Positions 54,890-63,957 are shown, counted from the stretch's first letter. The stretch is DNA of 64,000 nucleotides from Candidatus Rokuibacteriota bacterium (GCA_016184125.1 JACPDG010000039.1:62001-126000); one strand, 5' to 3'. The notes: generated by a model not told the origin, from the letters alone. Translations and numbers: made by a program.

Positions 54890-56121
54890 GGGAACACCAC
54901 GCTGGCGAACGTGACCACGCAGCTCGGATCCGGTGTCTGGCCGTAGTGCCGCACGGTGCCGCGGCGACCGCCGAGGGCGTAGAGCACGCTCCAGATCGGC
55001 GACAGGCCGCAGATGCGGCGCCGATCACCGTCGGCCGCGACCGACGCGAAGAACGCCTTCGGGTCTCCCTCCTCCACCGCCCGCAGCATCTCACGATCCT
55101 CGTCAGCCACCTGCGCCATGTCCGCCGGCGTCAGCGGCCTCGGATCTCCGAACCGCGGGCCGACGTGCGCGAGGTCCGCGCCGGCGACGAACGCCACACG
55201 CCGCCCGCACGCCGACGCCGTCTCGACGACGGCGTCGAGCACGCCGAGGACTCTCGAGTCGTGCTCGGGCACCGACCCGTGCAACATCGCTTCGTGGGCG
55301 AAGCTCGCGAGGATCGGCACGATCGTGAACGGCCGGCGGTCATCGAAGAGGTAGCGCAGGCACACGGCCTGGAACTCGATCGAGTGCTCCGACCGGTGCG
55401 CCAGCTCGGAGGCGAACAGGTCGATCGGCGAGCGAGCGACCAGGTGCTCGACGAAGTCCTGGTCGACGGGCGCCGGCCCGAGAGGCGTGTCGTAGTCCTT
55501 GCGGGTGATCGCGAACGCGTCCGGCATGCCCGCGTGGCAGCTCCCGAACACGACGAAGACGTCGGCGGGGCACCGCTCGGCCACGTCCCGGTACGCCCAC
55601 GCGTACGCCGGGCCTCCGCGGTGGAAGTCGATGTGCGGGGCGACGACGGCCTCGAGGATCTCGCCGGGCGTGAGTGCGGACGACGACGCGATCGCGCCCG
55701 GTCCGGCCGGCGGCTCGAAGAACCGGTCGAATGCGGCGCGCAGCGCGTCAGGGTCTCCGGGGTACGCTCCACCCGCGTGCGCGGCGAGCCGGCACGCCGC
55801 ATCGTGGAACTCCTGCTCGACGCCGCGCTTGCGTTCGGCGAACCTCGCGCTGTCCAGAAACCCGTGCTCGTCGAGCATCTCGATGACGCGGTCGATCGTG
55901 TCTCGATACACGAGTTCGCCGGTCCGGCGGGTCAGCATCGCCTGGATGTCCCTGACCGAGTGCTGGCCGTCGAACCGGCTCACGACCTCGATCGCCTCGA
56001 CGGGCAGGAGCAGGACCGAGGCGGTGTACCCGGCGGGATCCCTCAGGCCCACGAACCTCCGGCCCTCGTGCTCGACGGGAAACGCCTCGACGGCGCGGAG
56101 CTTCGGGTAGTCGTCGCTCAT
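54886..56121 (-). CDS. MEMO1 family protein (AmmeMemoRadiSam system protein B-like)
   Basis: VVAPHIDFHRGGPAYAWAYRDVAE...VFGSCHAG; RSEHSIEFQAVCLRYL; VAGADLAHVGPRFGD. Confidence 0.85.
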   Translation of the reverse strand: MSDDYPKLRAVEAFPVEHEGRRFVGLRDPAGYTASVLLLPVEAIEVVSRFDGQHSVRDIQAMLTRRTGELVYRDTIDRVIEMLDEHGFLDSARFAERKRGVEQEFHDAACRLAAHAGGAYPGDPDALRAAFDRFFEPPAGPGAIASSSALTPGEILEAVVAPHIDFHRGGPAYAWAYRDVAERCPADVFVVFGSCHAGMPDAFAITRKDYDTPLGPAPVDQDFVEHLVARSPIDLFASELAHRSEHSIEFQAVCLRYLFDDRRPFTIVPILASFAHEAMLHGSVPEHDSRVLGVLDAVVETASACGRRVAFVAGADLAHVGPRFGDPRPLTPADMAQVADEDREMLRAVEEGDPKAFFASVAADGDRRRICGLSPIWSVLYALGGRRGTVRHYGQTPDPSCVVTFASVVFP

Positions 56122-57332
56122 TGGAGGAAGTTCAGAGCCGAGGCGACGTAGATACGCGCCGCTTCGAGCAATTCACGGACTTTCACGTGCTCGTTCACCT
56201 GGTGTGGGATGAAGCGGTTCCCGGGACCGCACGTGACGATCGGGATGCCGAGCGTCGTCCTGAGGATCGTCCCGTCGGTGGAACCCGGCACGCCGCCGAA
56301 CCGCGGCGCGCGCCCCGTGGCCTGCCGCGTGCCCTTCACCATCGCCTGGACCAGCGACTCGTTGCGGTCCACCTCGGTCGCGAGCCGGAAGCCGTTCACC
56401 GGCTTCCACTCGATGGTCGCCCCCGGGAACCTGGCCGCGACCGTGCGGCACGCCGCGTCGATCGCATCCTGGATCGCCTGCTCGTCGGGACCCGGGGTGA
56501 GCCGGATGTCGAGCGTGGCTTCCGCGACGGACGGGATCACGTTCGACTGCGGAACACCGTGCGCCGGCGCGTGCAGGATGGTCGGGGTGACGGTCGGCGG
56601 CCTCAGGTAGCGACTCCGCCGGCACAGGGCGCGAAGCTGACGCTCCAGCACGCGTGACTGGCGGATGAGCTCGGCGAGCGCGCTGATCGGATTCACACCC
56701 GCCTCGGGCATCGCGCCGTGCGCCATGCGCCCGCGCACGCTCACGCGCGCCCAGACGACCCCGCGCTGCTCCAGGCACAGCTCGTTCTGCTCCGGCTCGC
56801 AGATGATGGCGGCGTCGAGCTCGCGCCCGATCGCGGTCGTCGCGAGATGGCGTGCGCCGATCATGTCGGCTTCCTCGTCGACCAGCGCGCCGACGATGAG
56901 CCGCCCGCGCAACGCCGCACCGCTGCGCTTGATCGCGGCCGCCGCGACCATCGCCGCGGCCAGGCCCGACTTCATGTCCGCGGACCCGCGGCCGTAGATC
57001 TTGCCGTCGACGACGTCCGCGGAGAACGGGCCGCGGCTCCACTCGGCCGCGTCGCCCTCGGTCACGACGTCGGTGTGCCCTTCGAGCAGCAGCGTCCGCC
57101 CCTCGCCCTTCTCGCCGATCCATCCGAGCACGTTCGGCCGCCCGGGTGCGACCTCCTGGACGTCGACCGTGAACCCTTCCTTCGCGAGCCAGGCCCGCAC
57201 TCGCTCGGCCACGGCAGCCTCGGTGGCCGTCGGGTCGCCGGGGCGCACCACGCTCGGGATGCGGACGAGCTCCCGCGTCAGCGAGATCAGCTCGTCGTCG
57301 TCGATGGCGGCGAACACGTCCTCGAGGGACAC
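56118..57332 (-). CDS. M20 family peptidase (ArgE/DapE-like)
   Basis: LLLEGHTDVVTEGDAAEWSRGPFSADVVDGKIYGRGSADMKSGLAAAM. Confidence 0.92.
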   Translation of the reverse strand: MSLEDVFAAIDDDELISLTRELVRIPSVVRPGDPTATEAAVAERVRAWLAKEGFTVDVQEVAPGRPNVLGWIGEKGEGRTLLLEGHTDVVTEGDAAEWSRGPFSADVVDGKIYGRGSADMKSGLAAAMVAAAAIKRSGAALRGRLIVGALVDEEADMIGARHLATTAIGRELDAAIICEPEQNELCLEQRGVVWARVSVRGRMAHGAMPEAGVNPISALAELIRQSRVLERQLRALCRRSRYLRPPTVTPTILHAPAHGVPQSNVIPSVAEATLDIRLTPGPDEQAIQDAIDAACRTVAARFPGATIEWKPVNGFRLATEVDRNESLVQAMVKGTRQATGRAPRFGGVPGSTDGTILRTTLGIPIVTCGPGNRFIPHQVNEHVKVRELLEAARIYVASALNFLQ

Positions 57333-57355
57333 CCTCGGTCCCCGGGAACGCGGCG

Positions 57356-57658
57356 TTACTCGGTGGGGAACGACAGGATGACGCAGTCGAGGCGGATGAC
57401 GCGGAACTCTTCCCCGCCGACGCGGAAGTAGTGCCCCTCCACCTCCTCGGCGCCCTCCTCGAAGGCGACGATCGTCCCGATTCCAGGCATCTCGCGGAAG
57501 GCGTTGGCGCCCTCGTCGAAGCCGTCGCCGCGCGCCACGACCTGTCCGTAGAGGATCGGCGAGCCCTTCGGGCAATGGACGCGGACGTCCGCAGGCGCTT
57601 CGGCCATCAAGCGAATCAGCAGGTTGATGCCGTAAACCTGGATCGGGATGTGCGTCAT
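57356..57658 (-). CDS. divergent GroES/Cpn10-like small protein
   Basis: YGINLLIRLMAEAP...ILYGQVVARGDGFDEGANAFREMPGIGTIVAFEEGAEEVEGHYFRVGGEEFRVIRLDCVILSF. Confidence 0.5.
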   Translation of the reverse strand: MTHIPIQVYGINLLIRLMAEAPADVRVHCPKGSPILYGQVVARGDGFDEGANAFREMPGIGTIVAFEEGAEEVEGHYFRVGGEEFRVIRLDCVILSFPTE

Positions 57659-57708
57659 CGGCCTCCTCAGCGACATGGCGCGATCTCGGCGTATGATACC
57701 ACGCTGAT

Positions 57709-59430
57709 TCAGGCGGTCCGGGCGGCGGTGGCACGCACGAGCCACGCGATCAGGGCCGCCGCCACGCCGATCGTGATCACACCCTGTTCCGGTCGGCCGA
57801 GCACGACCGCGCCGATCCCGAAGAGCCCCAGGTACACCACCACGCAGCCGAGGAGCCACTGCCCGACGCCCGCCCCGAGGCTCGCGTCCTCCCCGGCGCG
57901 CGGCACGATCGCGGTCCATCCCGGTCCGCCGGGGCGCACCCGCTCGTAGAACGCGACGAGCCGCTCGCGTGGCTCCGCGGGCGTCGACCACGTCACCGCG
58001 AGCCACACGACGGTCGTCAGCGCCGTGGTCACCAGCAGGAGCCACGCGAAGCCCCGCGGGTCGTCGGGCGACAGGCCCCACGCCTGCGCCGCGAGCGACA
58101 CGACGAGCGCAGCCGTCATCGCGCTGACCTCCGACCAGGCGTTGACGCGCCACCAGTACCAGCGGAGCAGGTACACGAGCCCGGTCCCCGCGCCGATCGC
58201 GAGCAGGAACTTCCAGGCGCCCGCGACGGTCGAGATGTACATCGTGACGATCCCGGAGATGACCATCATCACGACGGTGGCCACGCGCCCGATCGCCGCG
58301 TAGTGGCGCTCGCCACGCGACGGCGCCCAGAAGCGCCGGTAGACGTCGTTGACGAGGTACGACGCGCCCCAGTTGAGCTGCGTGGCGATCGTGGACATGT
58401 ACGCCGCGAAGAACGCCGCGAGCAGGAACCCCCGCCAGAACGGCGGCAAGTGGTCGACCATCACCTTCACGAAGCCCGACTCGGGATCGTCCAGCCCGGG
58501 GTAGAGGACCATCGACACGAGCGCGACGACGATCCACGGCCACGGTCGGAGCGCGTAGTGCGCGACGTTGAACCAGAGCGCGGCGAGCAGCGCGTGGCGC
58601 TCGTTCTTCGTCGCCATGATCCGCTGCGCGACGTAGCCGCCGCCTCCTGGCTCCGCGCCCGGGTACCACGACGCCCACCAGTTCACCGCGATGTACACGA
58701 AGAACGTGATCGCCGGCATCCACGGCGAATCGAGCGACGGGACCAGCGCAAGCGGTGCGCCGTCGGGGTACTTGGTGTTCAGCGCGCTCATCAGGCCCGC
58801 CATGCCACCGACGGCGCCGAGCGCGAAGAGGGCGAGCGCGATGCATCCCGTCATCGCGAGGATGAACTGGAAGAAGTCGGTGACGAGCACCCCCCACAGG
58901 CCGGAGAGCGCGGAGTAGGCGCCGGTGATCACGAAGAGCCCGACGGTCGCCTGCCACTTGCCGACGCCGAGCGTCATGCCGACGATCTTCGCCATCGCTG
59001 CCGTGACCCACCCGATGATGATGGAGTTGACGGCGAGCGCCAGGTAGCACGCGCGGAATCCGCGCAGGAACGCGGCCGGGCGGCCCGAGTACCGGATCTC
59101 GGCGAACTCCGCATCCGTCATGACGCCGGCGCGCCGCCAGAGCCGCGCGTAGAAGACGACCGTGAGCATGCCGCTCATGACCATCGACCACCAGATCCAG
59201 TTGCCCGCGATGCCGTTCTTCACGGTGAGCCCGGTCACGGCGAGCGGCGTGTCGGCGGCGAACGTCGTCGCGACCATCGACGTCCCGGCGAGCCACCACG
59301 GAATCGTCCGGCCCGAGAGGAAGAACTCCTCGGCCGACCGCGACGCGCGCCTGGAATACCAGACACCGACGATCGCGGAGACGACGAAGTAGAGCGCGAC
59401 GACGACCCAGTCGACGGCGGTGAGCGTCAC
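57709..59430 (-). CDS. sodium:solute symporter family protein
   Basis: multi-TM; VWYSRRASRSAEEFFLSGRTIPWWLAGTSMVATTFAADTPLAVTG. Confidence 0.92.
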   Translation of the reverse strand: MTLTAVDWVVVALYFVVSAIVGVWYSRRASRSAEEFFLSGRTIPWWLAGTSMVATTFAADTPLAVTGLTVKNGIAGNWIWWSMVMSGMLTVVFYARLWRRAGVMTDAEFAEIRYSGRPAAFLRGFRACYLALAVNSIIIGWVTAAMAKIVGMTLGVGKWQATVGLFVITGAYSALSGLWGVLVTDFFQFILAMTGCIALALFALGAVGGMAGLMSALNTKYPDGAPLALVPSLDSPWMPAITFFVYIAVNWWASWYPGAEPGGGGYVAQRIMATKNERHALLAALWFNVAHYALRPWPWIVVALVSMVLYPGLDDPESGFVKVMVDHLPPFWRGFLLAAFFAAYMSTIATQLNWGASYLVNDVYRRFWAPSRGERHYAAIGRVATVVMMVISGIVTMYISTVAGAWKFLLAIGAGTGLVYLLRWYWWRVNAWSEVSAMTAALVVSLAAQAWGLSPDDPRGFAWLLLVTTALTTVVWLAVTWSTPAEPRERLVAFYERVRPGGPGWTAIVPRAGEDASLGAGVGQWLLGCVVVYLGLFGIGAVVLGRPEQGVITIGVAAALIAWLVRATAARTA

Positions 59431-60899
59431 GGCGTCGCGTCCTCGCTCCGATCGACGTCCGCCGTCCTCGCCGCACGGCGCCGCGGCCGCGCACCCGCAT
59501 CACTCGCTTCCGGCGCCAGCTCGAGCTGCTCCGCGAACTCCGGCGCCGTCAGCCGTCGCAGGCCCTGGTCGATCGCCTCGAGCGGGGGGATGTCGTCCCG
59601 GGTGCCGGCGCCGAGGTCCCGGAATCGACGTGCCGCGGGCAACACCCGGCGCTCGATGGAGCCGACGGCGTCGTTGTACGCCTCGACGGCCTTCTCCAGC
59701 GACTGCCCGATCCCTCGAACGTGGCCGCCGAGCGTCGCGAGCCGCTCGTAGAGCTCCTGTCCGAGCCGGCGCACGTCCTCCGCGCTCTTCGCGACGAGCT
59801 GCTGCTGCCAGCCGTGCGCGACCGCGGCCAGGAGCGTGAAGAGGATCATCGGGGTGGCGATCACGACGCGCCTGGCCATCGCGTCGGTCGGCAGGTCGGG
59901 GTCCGCCTCGACGGCGGCGGTCACGAACGACTCGCCCGGGATGAACATGACCACGAGGTCCGCGCTCTGCGCGAACTGCTTCCAGTACGCGCGGTTCGCC
60001 AGCTGGGTCATGTGCGCGCGCAGCTCGCGCGCGTGCCGGGCGAGCGCCTCGCGCCGCGCGTCCGGGGTGGTGGCGGCGACGGCGTCGAGGTACGCCGCGA
60101 GCGGCACCTTGGAATCGACGACCACCTCGCGTGCGGCGGGCAGACGCACGACCATGTCCGGGCGCAGCCGCCCGCTGTCGCCCTCCACGGTCACCTGCTC
60201 CACGAAGTCGCAGTGCTCGGTCATCCCCGCGAGCTCGACGACGCGCCGGAGCGCCACCTCGCCCCATCGCCCGCGCGCCTGGGACGAGCGGAGCGCCGTC
60301 GCGAGCGTCGACGTCTCGCGCTGAAGGTGGCGGCTCTGCTCGGCCAGGCTCCGGAGCTGCTCCTCGAGCCCGCCGTAGGCCTGCTGCCGCGTCTTCTCGA
60401 GCTCCCTCACCTGCTCCTCGGCCCGGCGGAGCGCGTCCTGGAGCGGTCGGAGCAGTGCCTCCACCGCCTGCTCGCGGTGCCTGAGCTGCGCGTCGATCGT
60501 CTCGCGCGCGCGCTCGAGGAACGTGCCGCTCGTCTGGCTCAGCGCATCCGCGCTCAGCGCGCGGAACGTGTCGGCGAGCTGCGCCCGCGCGTGGTCGAGC
60601 AGGCGCCGCTGGTCCTCGACGTTGCGCCGCTCGGCCGCCGCGCGTTCCTCGGCGCGCGCACGCTCCGTGCGCTCGCCGTCGAGCGCCGCGCGCAGGTCGC
60701 CCAGGTCGAGCTGCCGCTCGGTCAGCTGCTTGCCGAGCTCCTTCTCGACCGTCTCGAGCGCGGCGAGGCGCTGCTCGAGCCGGCCGCGCTCGGCCGCGTG
60801 CGCGGCGGTCAGCCGCGACCGTCCGATCAGCCAGGCCCCGATCCCACCGATGGCGGCGCCGAGGACGAGACCCGTGACGACGAGCACGGCTTCAAGCAT
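59427..60899 (-). CDS. rmuC: DNA recombination protein RmuC
   Basis: coiled coil; QARGRWGEVALRRVVELAGMTEHCDFVEQ...RPDMVVRLPAAREVVVDSKVPLAAYLDA. Confidence 0.93.
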   Translation of the reverse strand: MLEAVLVVTGLVLGAAIGGIGAWLIGRSRLTAAHAAERGRLEQRLAALETVEKELGKQLTERQLDLGDLRAALDGERTERARAEERAAAERRNVEDQRRLLDHARAQLADTFRALSADALSQTSGTFLERARETIDAQLRHREQAVEALLRPLQDALRRAEEQVRELEKTRQQAYGGLEEQLRSLAEQSRHLQRETSTLATALRSSQARGRWGEVALRRVVELAGMTEHCDFVEQVTVEGDSGRLRPDMVVRLPAAREVVVDSKVPLAAYLDAVAATTPDARREALARHARELRAHMTQLANRAYWKQFAQSADLVVMFIPGESFVTAAVEADPDLPTDAMARRVVIATPMILFTLLAAVAHGWQQQLVAKSAEDVRRLGQELYERLATLGGHVRGIGQSLEKAVEAYNDAVGSIERRVLPAARRFRDLGAGTRDDIPPLEAIDQGLRRLTAPEFAEQLELAPEASDAGARPRRRAARTADVDRSEDATP

Positions 60900-61782
60900 G
60901 GCTCCTCCCCTCGTCTCGGCGGCCCGCCCAGTGGCGGCACACGACGCGGAGGCCGCACGGCTCGCAGACCTCCGGATCTCGCCGGTCGCGGCAGTCCCCC
61001 GACATCCGCTTGTGGCAGAGCGCGAAGTCGTACTTCACCGGGTCTCGGGAATCGATCAGGCCGAGGCGGCCCGTGATCTCCTCGGCCATGCGCCAGCTCC
61101 GCGACTTCCGCCTGGTGAGGCCGATGGCGCGCGACATGTTCTCGACGTGCGTGTCGACGGGGATCACGAGCCGCGCCGGCGAGACCGCGGTCCAGAGCCC
61201 GAAGTCGGGCGGCTCGCGGCGCACCATCCACCTGAGGAACAGGAGCAGTCGCTTGCACGGTCCGCCGGCCGATGGCAGCGGAAAGAGGTGGCGATAGCCG
61301 CGCGACAGCCGGCGGCCGCGAAACACGTCCCCGAGCTCGGCCTCGAGGAAGGCGCGTGCGAAGCCCTCGAGCGCCGGAGCGATCGGACCCCGAGGATCGG
61401 GATCGCCGTGCACGAAGCACGTCTCGAGGGTGCCGTGGCGTCCGAGGATCTGCCGGGCTGCGACGAAGAACGCGACGAGATCGCGCGGGCGGTTGAACCG
61501 GTAGATGAAGTCCCGGAACGTGTCGCCGTCGCGCCGCGCGTCGAACCGCATCGTGAAGTCGTACGGCGCGCCGATGCGCGCCAGCACGGCGTCGAGCTGC
61601 GCGCCGAAGAGGTCGACCCGCCCGTACGCGAGGCACGCGGTCAGGAGCGCGGCGATCTCGCGGTCGCGCGGATCGTCGTAGCGCAGCGGAAAGCGGATCG
61701 CGTCGCGCTCGATCCGCTCGGCGTACGCGAAGTCGCGGTAGAGCCGCTCCAGCGGCTCGCGCAGCCGCTCGGGGGCAGTCAT
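60892..61782 (-). CDS. TIGR02757 family protein
   Basis: LRYDDPRDREIAALLTACLAYGRVDLF; KRLLLFLRWMVRREPPDFGLW; PVDTHVENMSRAIGLTRRK. Confidence 0.85.
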   Translation of the reverse strand: MTAPERLREPLERLYRDFAYAERIERDAIRFPLRYDDPRDREIAALLTACLAYGRVDLFGAQLDAVLARIGAPYDFTMRFDARRDGDTFRDFIYRFNRPRDLVAFFVAARQILGRHGTLETCFVHGDPDPRGPIAPALEGFARAFLEAELGDVFRGRRLSRGYRHLFPLPSAGGPCKRLLLFLRWMVRREPPDFGLWTAVSPARLVIPVDTHVENMSRAIGLTRRKSRSWRMAEEITGRLGLIDSRDPVKYDFALCHKRMSGDCRDRRDPEVCEPCGLRVVCRHWAGRRDEGRSHA

Positions 61783-61898
61783 CCTACCGCCGCGGCGGCG
61801 GTCGGGGCGTTTCTTCATGCTCACGTCGTTCGCCGATTATGCAGGATGTGGGCCCTCCGCGACAACCGACCCCAACATTTCGTGCCCGGCGCCCGTAC

Positions 61899-61904
61899 TA
61901 CAAT
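61899..61904 (+). promoter_or_regulatory. candidate -10 box (TACAAT), 7 nt before ATG 61912
   Basis: gtactacaatgacccgcATGG. Confidence 0.35.
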
Positions 61905-61911
61905 GACCCGC

Positions 61912-62019
61912 ATGGATCCGACGCTGGAGCCGCCGTACCTGATCATCAAGCCGTTCACCACCGAGGACGACTTCTACCGGCTGGCAGCGCTCGCCTGCCT
62001 GAAGGGGATCCTGGGATGA
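61912..62019 (+). CDS. 35-aa small ORF translationally coupled to nadX
   Basis: MDPTLEPPYLIIKPFTTEDDFYRLAALACLKGILG*; ATGA overlap with nadX. Confidence 0.4.
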   Translation: MDPTLEPPYLIIKPFTTEDDFYRLAALACLKGILG

Positions 62020-62816
62020 AGCGCGTCGGCATCGTCGGACTGGGCGCCATCGGGCGGCAGGTGTGCCGCGCCCTCGACGAGGGCATCGGTGGCCTCACGC
62101 TCTGCGGCGCGACCGCGCGTGACCGCGACAAGGGCGAGGCGTTCCTCCGCACGCTCGCCTCGAAGCCGCCGTTCCTCACGCTCGACGAGCTCATCGAGGC
62201 GTCGGACCTGGTCGTCGAGGCGTCCACGCAGGCGCACCTCGAGGAGATCGCGCCGAGGACGCTCGCCCGCGGCCGTGATCTGGTCGTGCTCTCGTGCGGT
62301 GGCCTGCTCGGCCGCGGGGACTGGGTCACGCTCGCCGGGAAGCATGGCGCGCGGATCCTCGTCCCCTCCGGCGCGATCGCCGGCCTGGACGCCGTGAAGG
62401 GCGCGCGCGTCGGCGCCATCACGTCGGTGACCATGGAGACGCGCAAGCCGCCCCGCGGGCTGGCAGGTGCGCCCTGGATCGTCGAGCGCGAGATCGACCT
62501 CGACGCGATCAAGGAGGAAACGCTGATCTTCGAGGGGCCGGCGACCGAGGCGTGCCGGGCCTTTCCCGCGAACGTCAACGTGCTCGCGGCGCTGTCGCTC
62601 GCCGGCGTCGGTCCGGAGCGCACCCGCATTCGGATCCACGCGGTGCCCGGGCTGACGCGCAACCAGCACCGCATCACCGTCGAGGGCGAGTTCGGGTCGC
62701 TCCGCGTCGAGATCGAGAACGTGCCGTCGGAGAACCCGCGCACGGGCAAGCTCTCCTATCTCTCGACGATCGCCCTGCTGCGCGACCTCGGCGCGCCACT
62801 GCGCGTCGGGACCTAG
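62016..62816 (+). CDS. nadX: aspartate dehydrogenase
   Basis: RVGIVGLGAIGRQVCRAL; VLSCGGLLGRGDW...LVPSGAIAGLDAVKGARVG. Confidence 0.87.
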   Translation: MKRVGIVGLGAIGRQVCRALDEGIGGLTLCGATARDRDKGEAFLRTLASKPPFLTLDELIEASDLVVEASTQAHLEEIAPRTLARGRDLVVLSCGGLLGRGDWVTLAGKHGARILVPSGAIAGLDAVKGARVGAITSVTMETRKPPRGLAGAPWIVEREIDLDAIKEETLIFEGPATEACRAFPANVNVLAALSLAGVGPERTRIRIHAVPGLTRNQHRITVEGEFGSLRVEIENVPSENPRTGKLSYLSTIALLRDLGAPLRVGT

Positions 62817-62820
62817 GGAT

Positions 62821-62896
62821 GTGGGGGCCCCGAAATGGCCCCCACGCCCCCCGCGCTCGGCAGCGCCCCGGGAAAACCCGGGGCGCTCCTCGAGAG
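62821..62896 (+). repeat. GC-palindromic modular element
   Basis: tgggggccccgaaatggccccca...cagcgccccgggaaaacccggggcgctcctcga. Confidence 0.8.
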
Positions 62897-62907
62897 CGCG
62901 CCGCCAG

Positions 62908-63810
62908 CTACACGCTACCCGGCGTGCGTCGCCTCGAGATACCGCCCGTGACCGCCTGGCGCCACACCGAATCCTGCACGTCGCCGGCCGCGAACACGCC
63001 CGTCACCGACGTCTGCGTCGTGCCCGGGATGACCTTCACGTAGCCGTTCGGCAGCAGCTCGATCTGCCCTGCGAACACCGTCGTGTTCGGCTCGTGCCCG
63101 ATCGCCACGAACAGGCCGTCCACGGGCCGCTCGGTGATCTCGCCCGTCTTCGTGTTGCGCAGCCTCACCGCCGTGACCCGCGCGGCCTCGACATCGTCGA
63201 GGTCGTGGACGACGCTGTTCCAGATGAAGCTGATCTTGGGATTCTTCCGCGCGCGTTCCTGCATGATCTTCGACGCGCGCAGCTCCTCGCGCCGGTGAAC
63301 GACCTCGACCTGGCGGCCGAGGCGCGCGAGATAGAGCGCCTCCTCGATCGCCGAGTCGCCGCCACCGACCACCATGATGTTCTGATCACGGAAGAAGAAG
63401 CCATCGCACGTGGCGCACGTCGACACGCCGCGGCCCATCAGCTTCGCCTCGGCGGGCAAGCCGAGCAGCTTGGCGGAGGCGCCCGTGGCGATGATCACCG
63501 TGTGGCTCTCGTACTCGACGTCGCCGGCGCGCACGACGAAGGGCCGGCGCGAGAAGTCGACGGCGGTCACGTCCTCGGCGACCATCTCGGCGCCGAAGCG
63601 CTCCGCCTGCTTGCGCATCGCTTCCATCAGCTCGGGTCCCATCACGCCGTCCACGAAACCCGGGTAGTTCTCGACGAGCGTCGTCAGCATGAGCTGACCG
63701 CCGGACTGGACGCCGGTGAGCAGGAGCGGCGTGAGGTTCGCGCGCGACGCGTAGATGGCGGCCGTGTAGCCAGCCGGCCCGGAGCCGATGATCGTGACCT
63801 TGCGAACCAT
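62908..63810 (-). CDS. trxB: thioredoxin reductase with altered C-terminus
   Basis: TIIGSGPAGYTAAIYASRANLTPLL; CATCDGFFFRDQNIMVVGGGDSAIEEALYL; GVFAAGDVQDSVWRQAVT then ISRRRTPGSV*. Confidence 0.93.
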   Translation of the reverse strand: MVRKVTIIGSGPAGYTAAIYASRANLTPLLLTGVQSGGQLMLTTLVENYPGFVDGVMGPELMEAMRKQAERFGAEMVAEDVTAVDFSRRPFVVRAGDVEYESHTVIIATGASAKLLGLPAEAKLMGRGVSTCATCDGFFFRDQNIMVVGGGDSAIEEALYLARLGRQVEVVHRREELRASKIMQERARKNPKISFIWNSVVHDLDDVEAARVTAVRLRNTKTGEITERPVDGLFVAIGHEPNTTVFAGQIELLPNGYVKVIPGTTQTSVTGVFAAGDVQDSVWRQAVTGGISRRRTPGSV

Positions 63811-63957
63811 TGTCTCCCTCCCCTACGAACTAGGATGCACCAGGCAGCCGCGCGGATGCGGGAGAAATGGCCGCGCGAACCAGTGATTGAGCGAGAATCG
63901 GGCGCGCGCCGGCGCGAGCGAGAGACTCATGTCTGCACGCCAGGCGAGCGCGTTACC

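Noticed and set aside
954-62896. Repeats as integron attC sites or a CRISPR array
   Set aside because: Dispersed among housekeeping genes of conserved order, no integrase/IntI or cas genes, no regular spacers, no attC R/L box core (GTTRRRY) seen.
954-62896. Repeats as simple intrinsic terminators
   Set aside because: No U-tracts after the hairpins; copies lie both before starts of and after stops of genes, and also as tandem dimers; some ends are translated.
62908-63810. TrxB CATC motif as selenocysteine-related
   Set aside because: Both active-site codons are ordinary Cys and no internal TGA is present.
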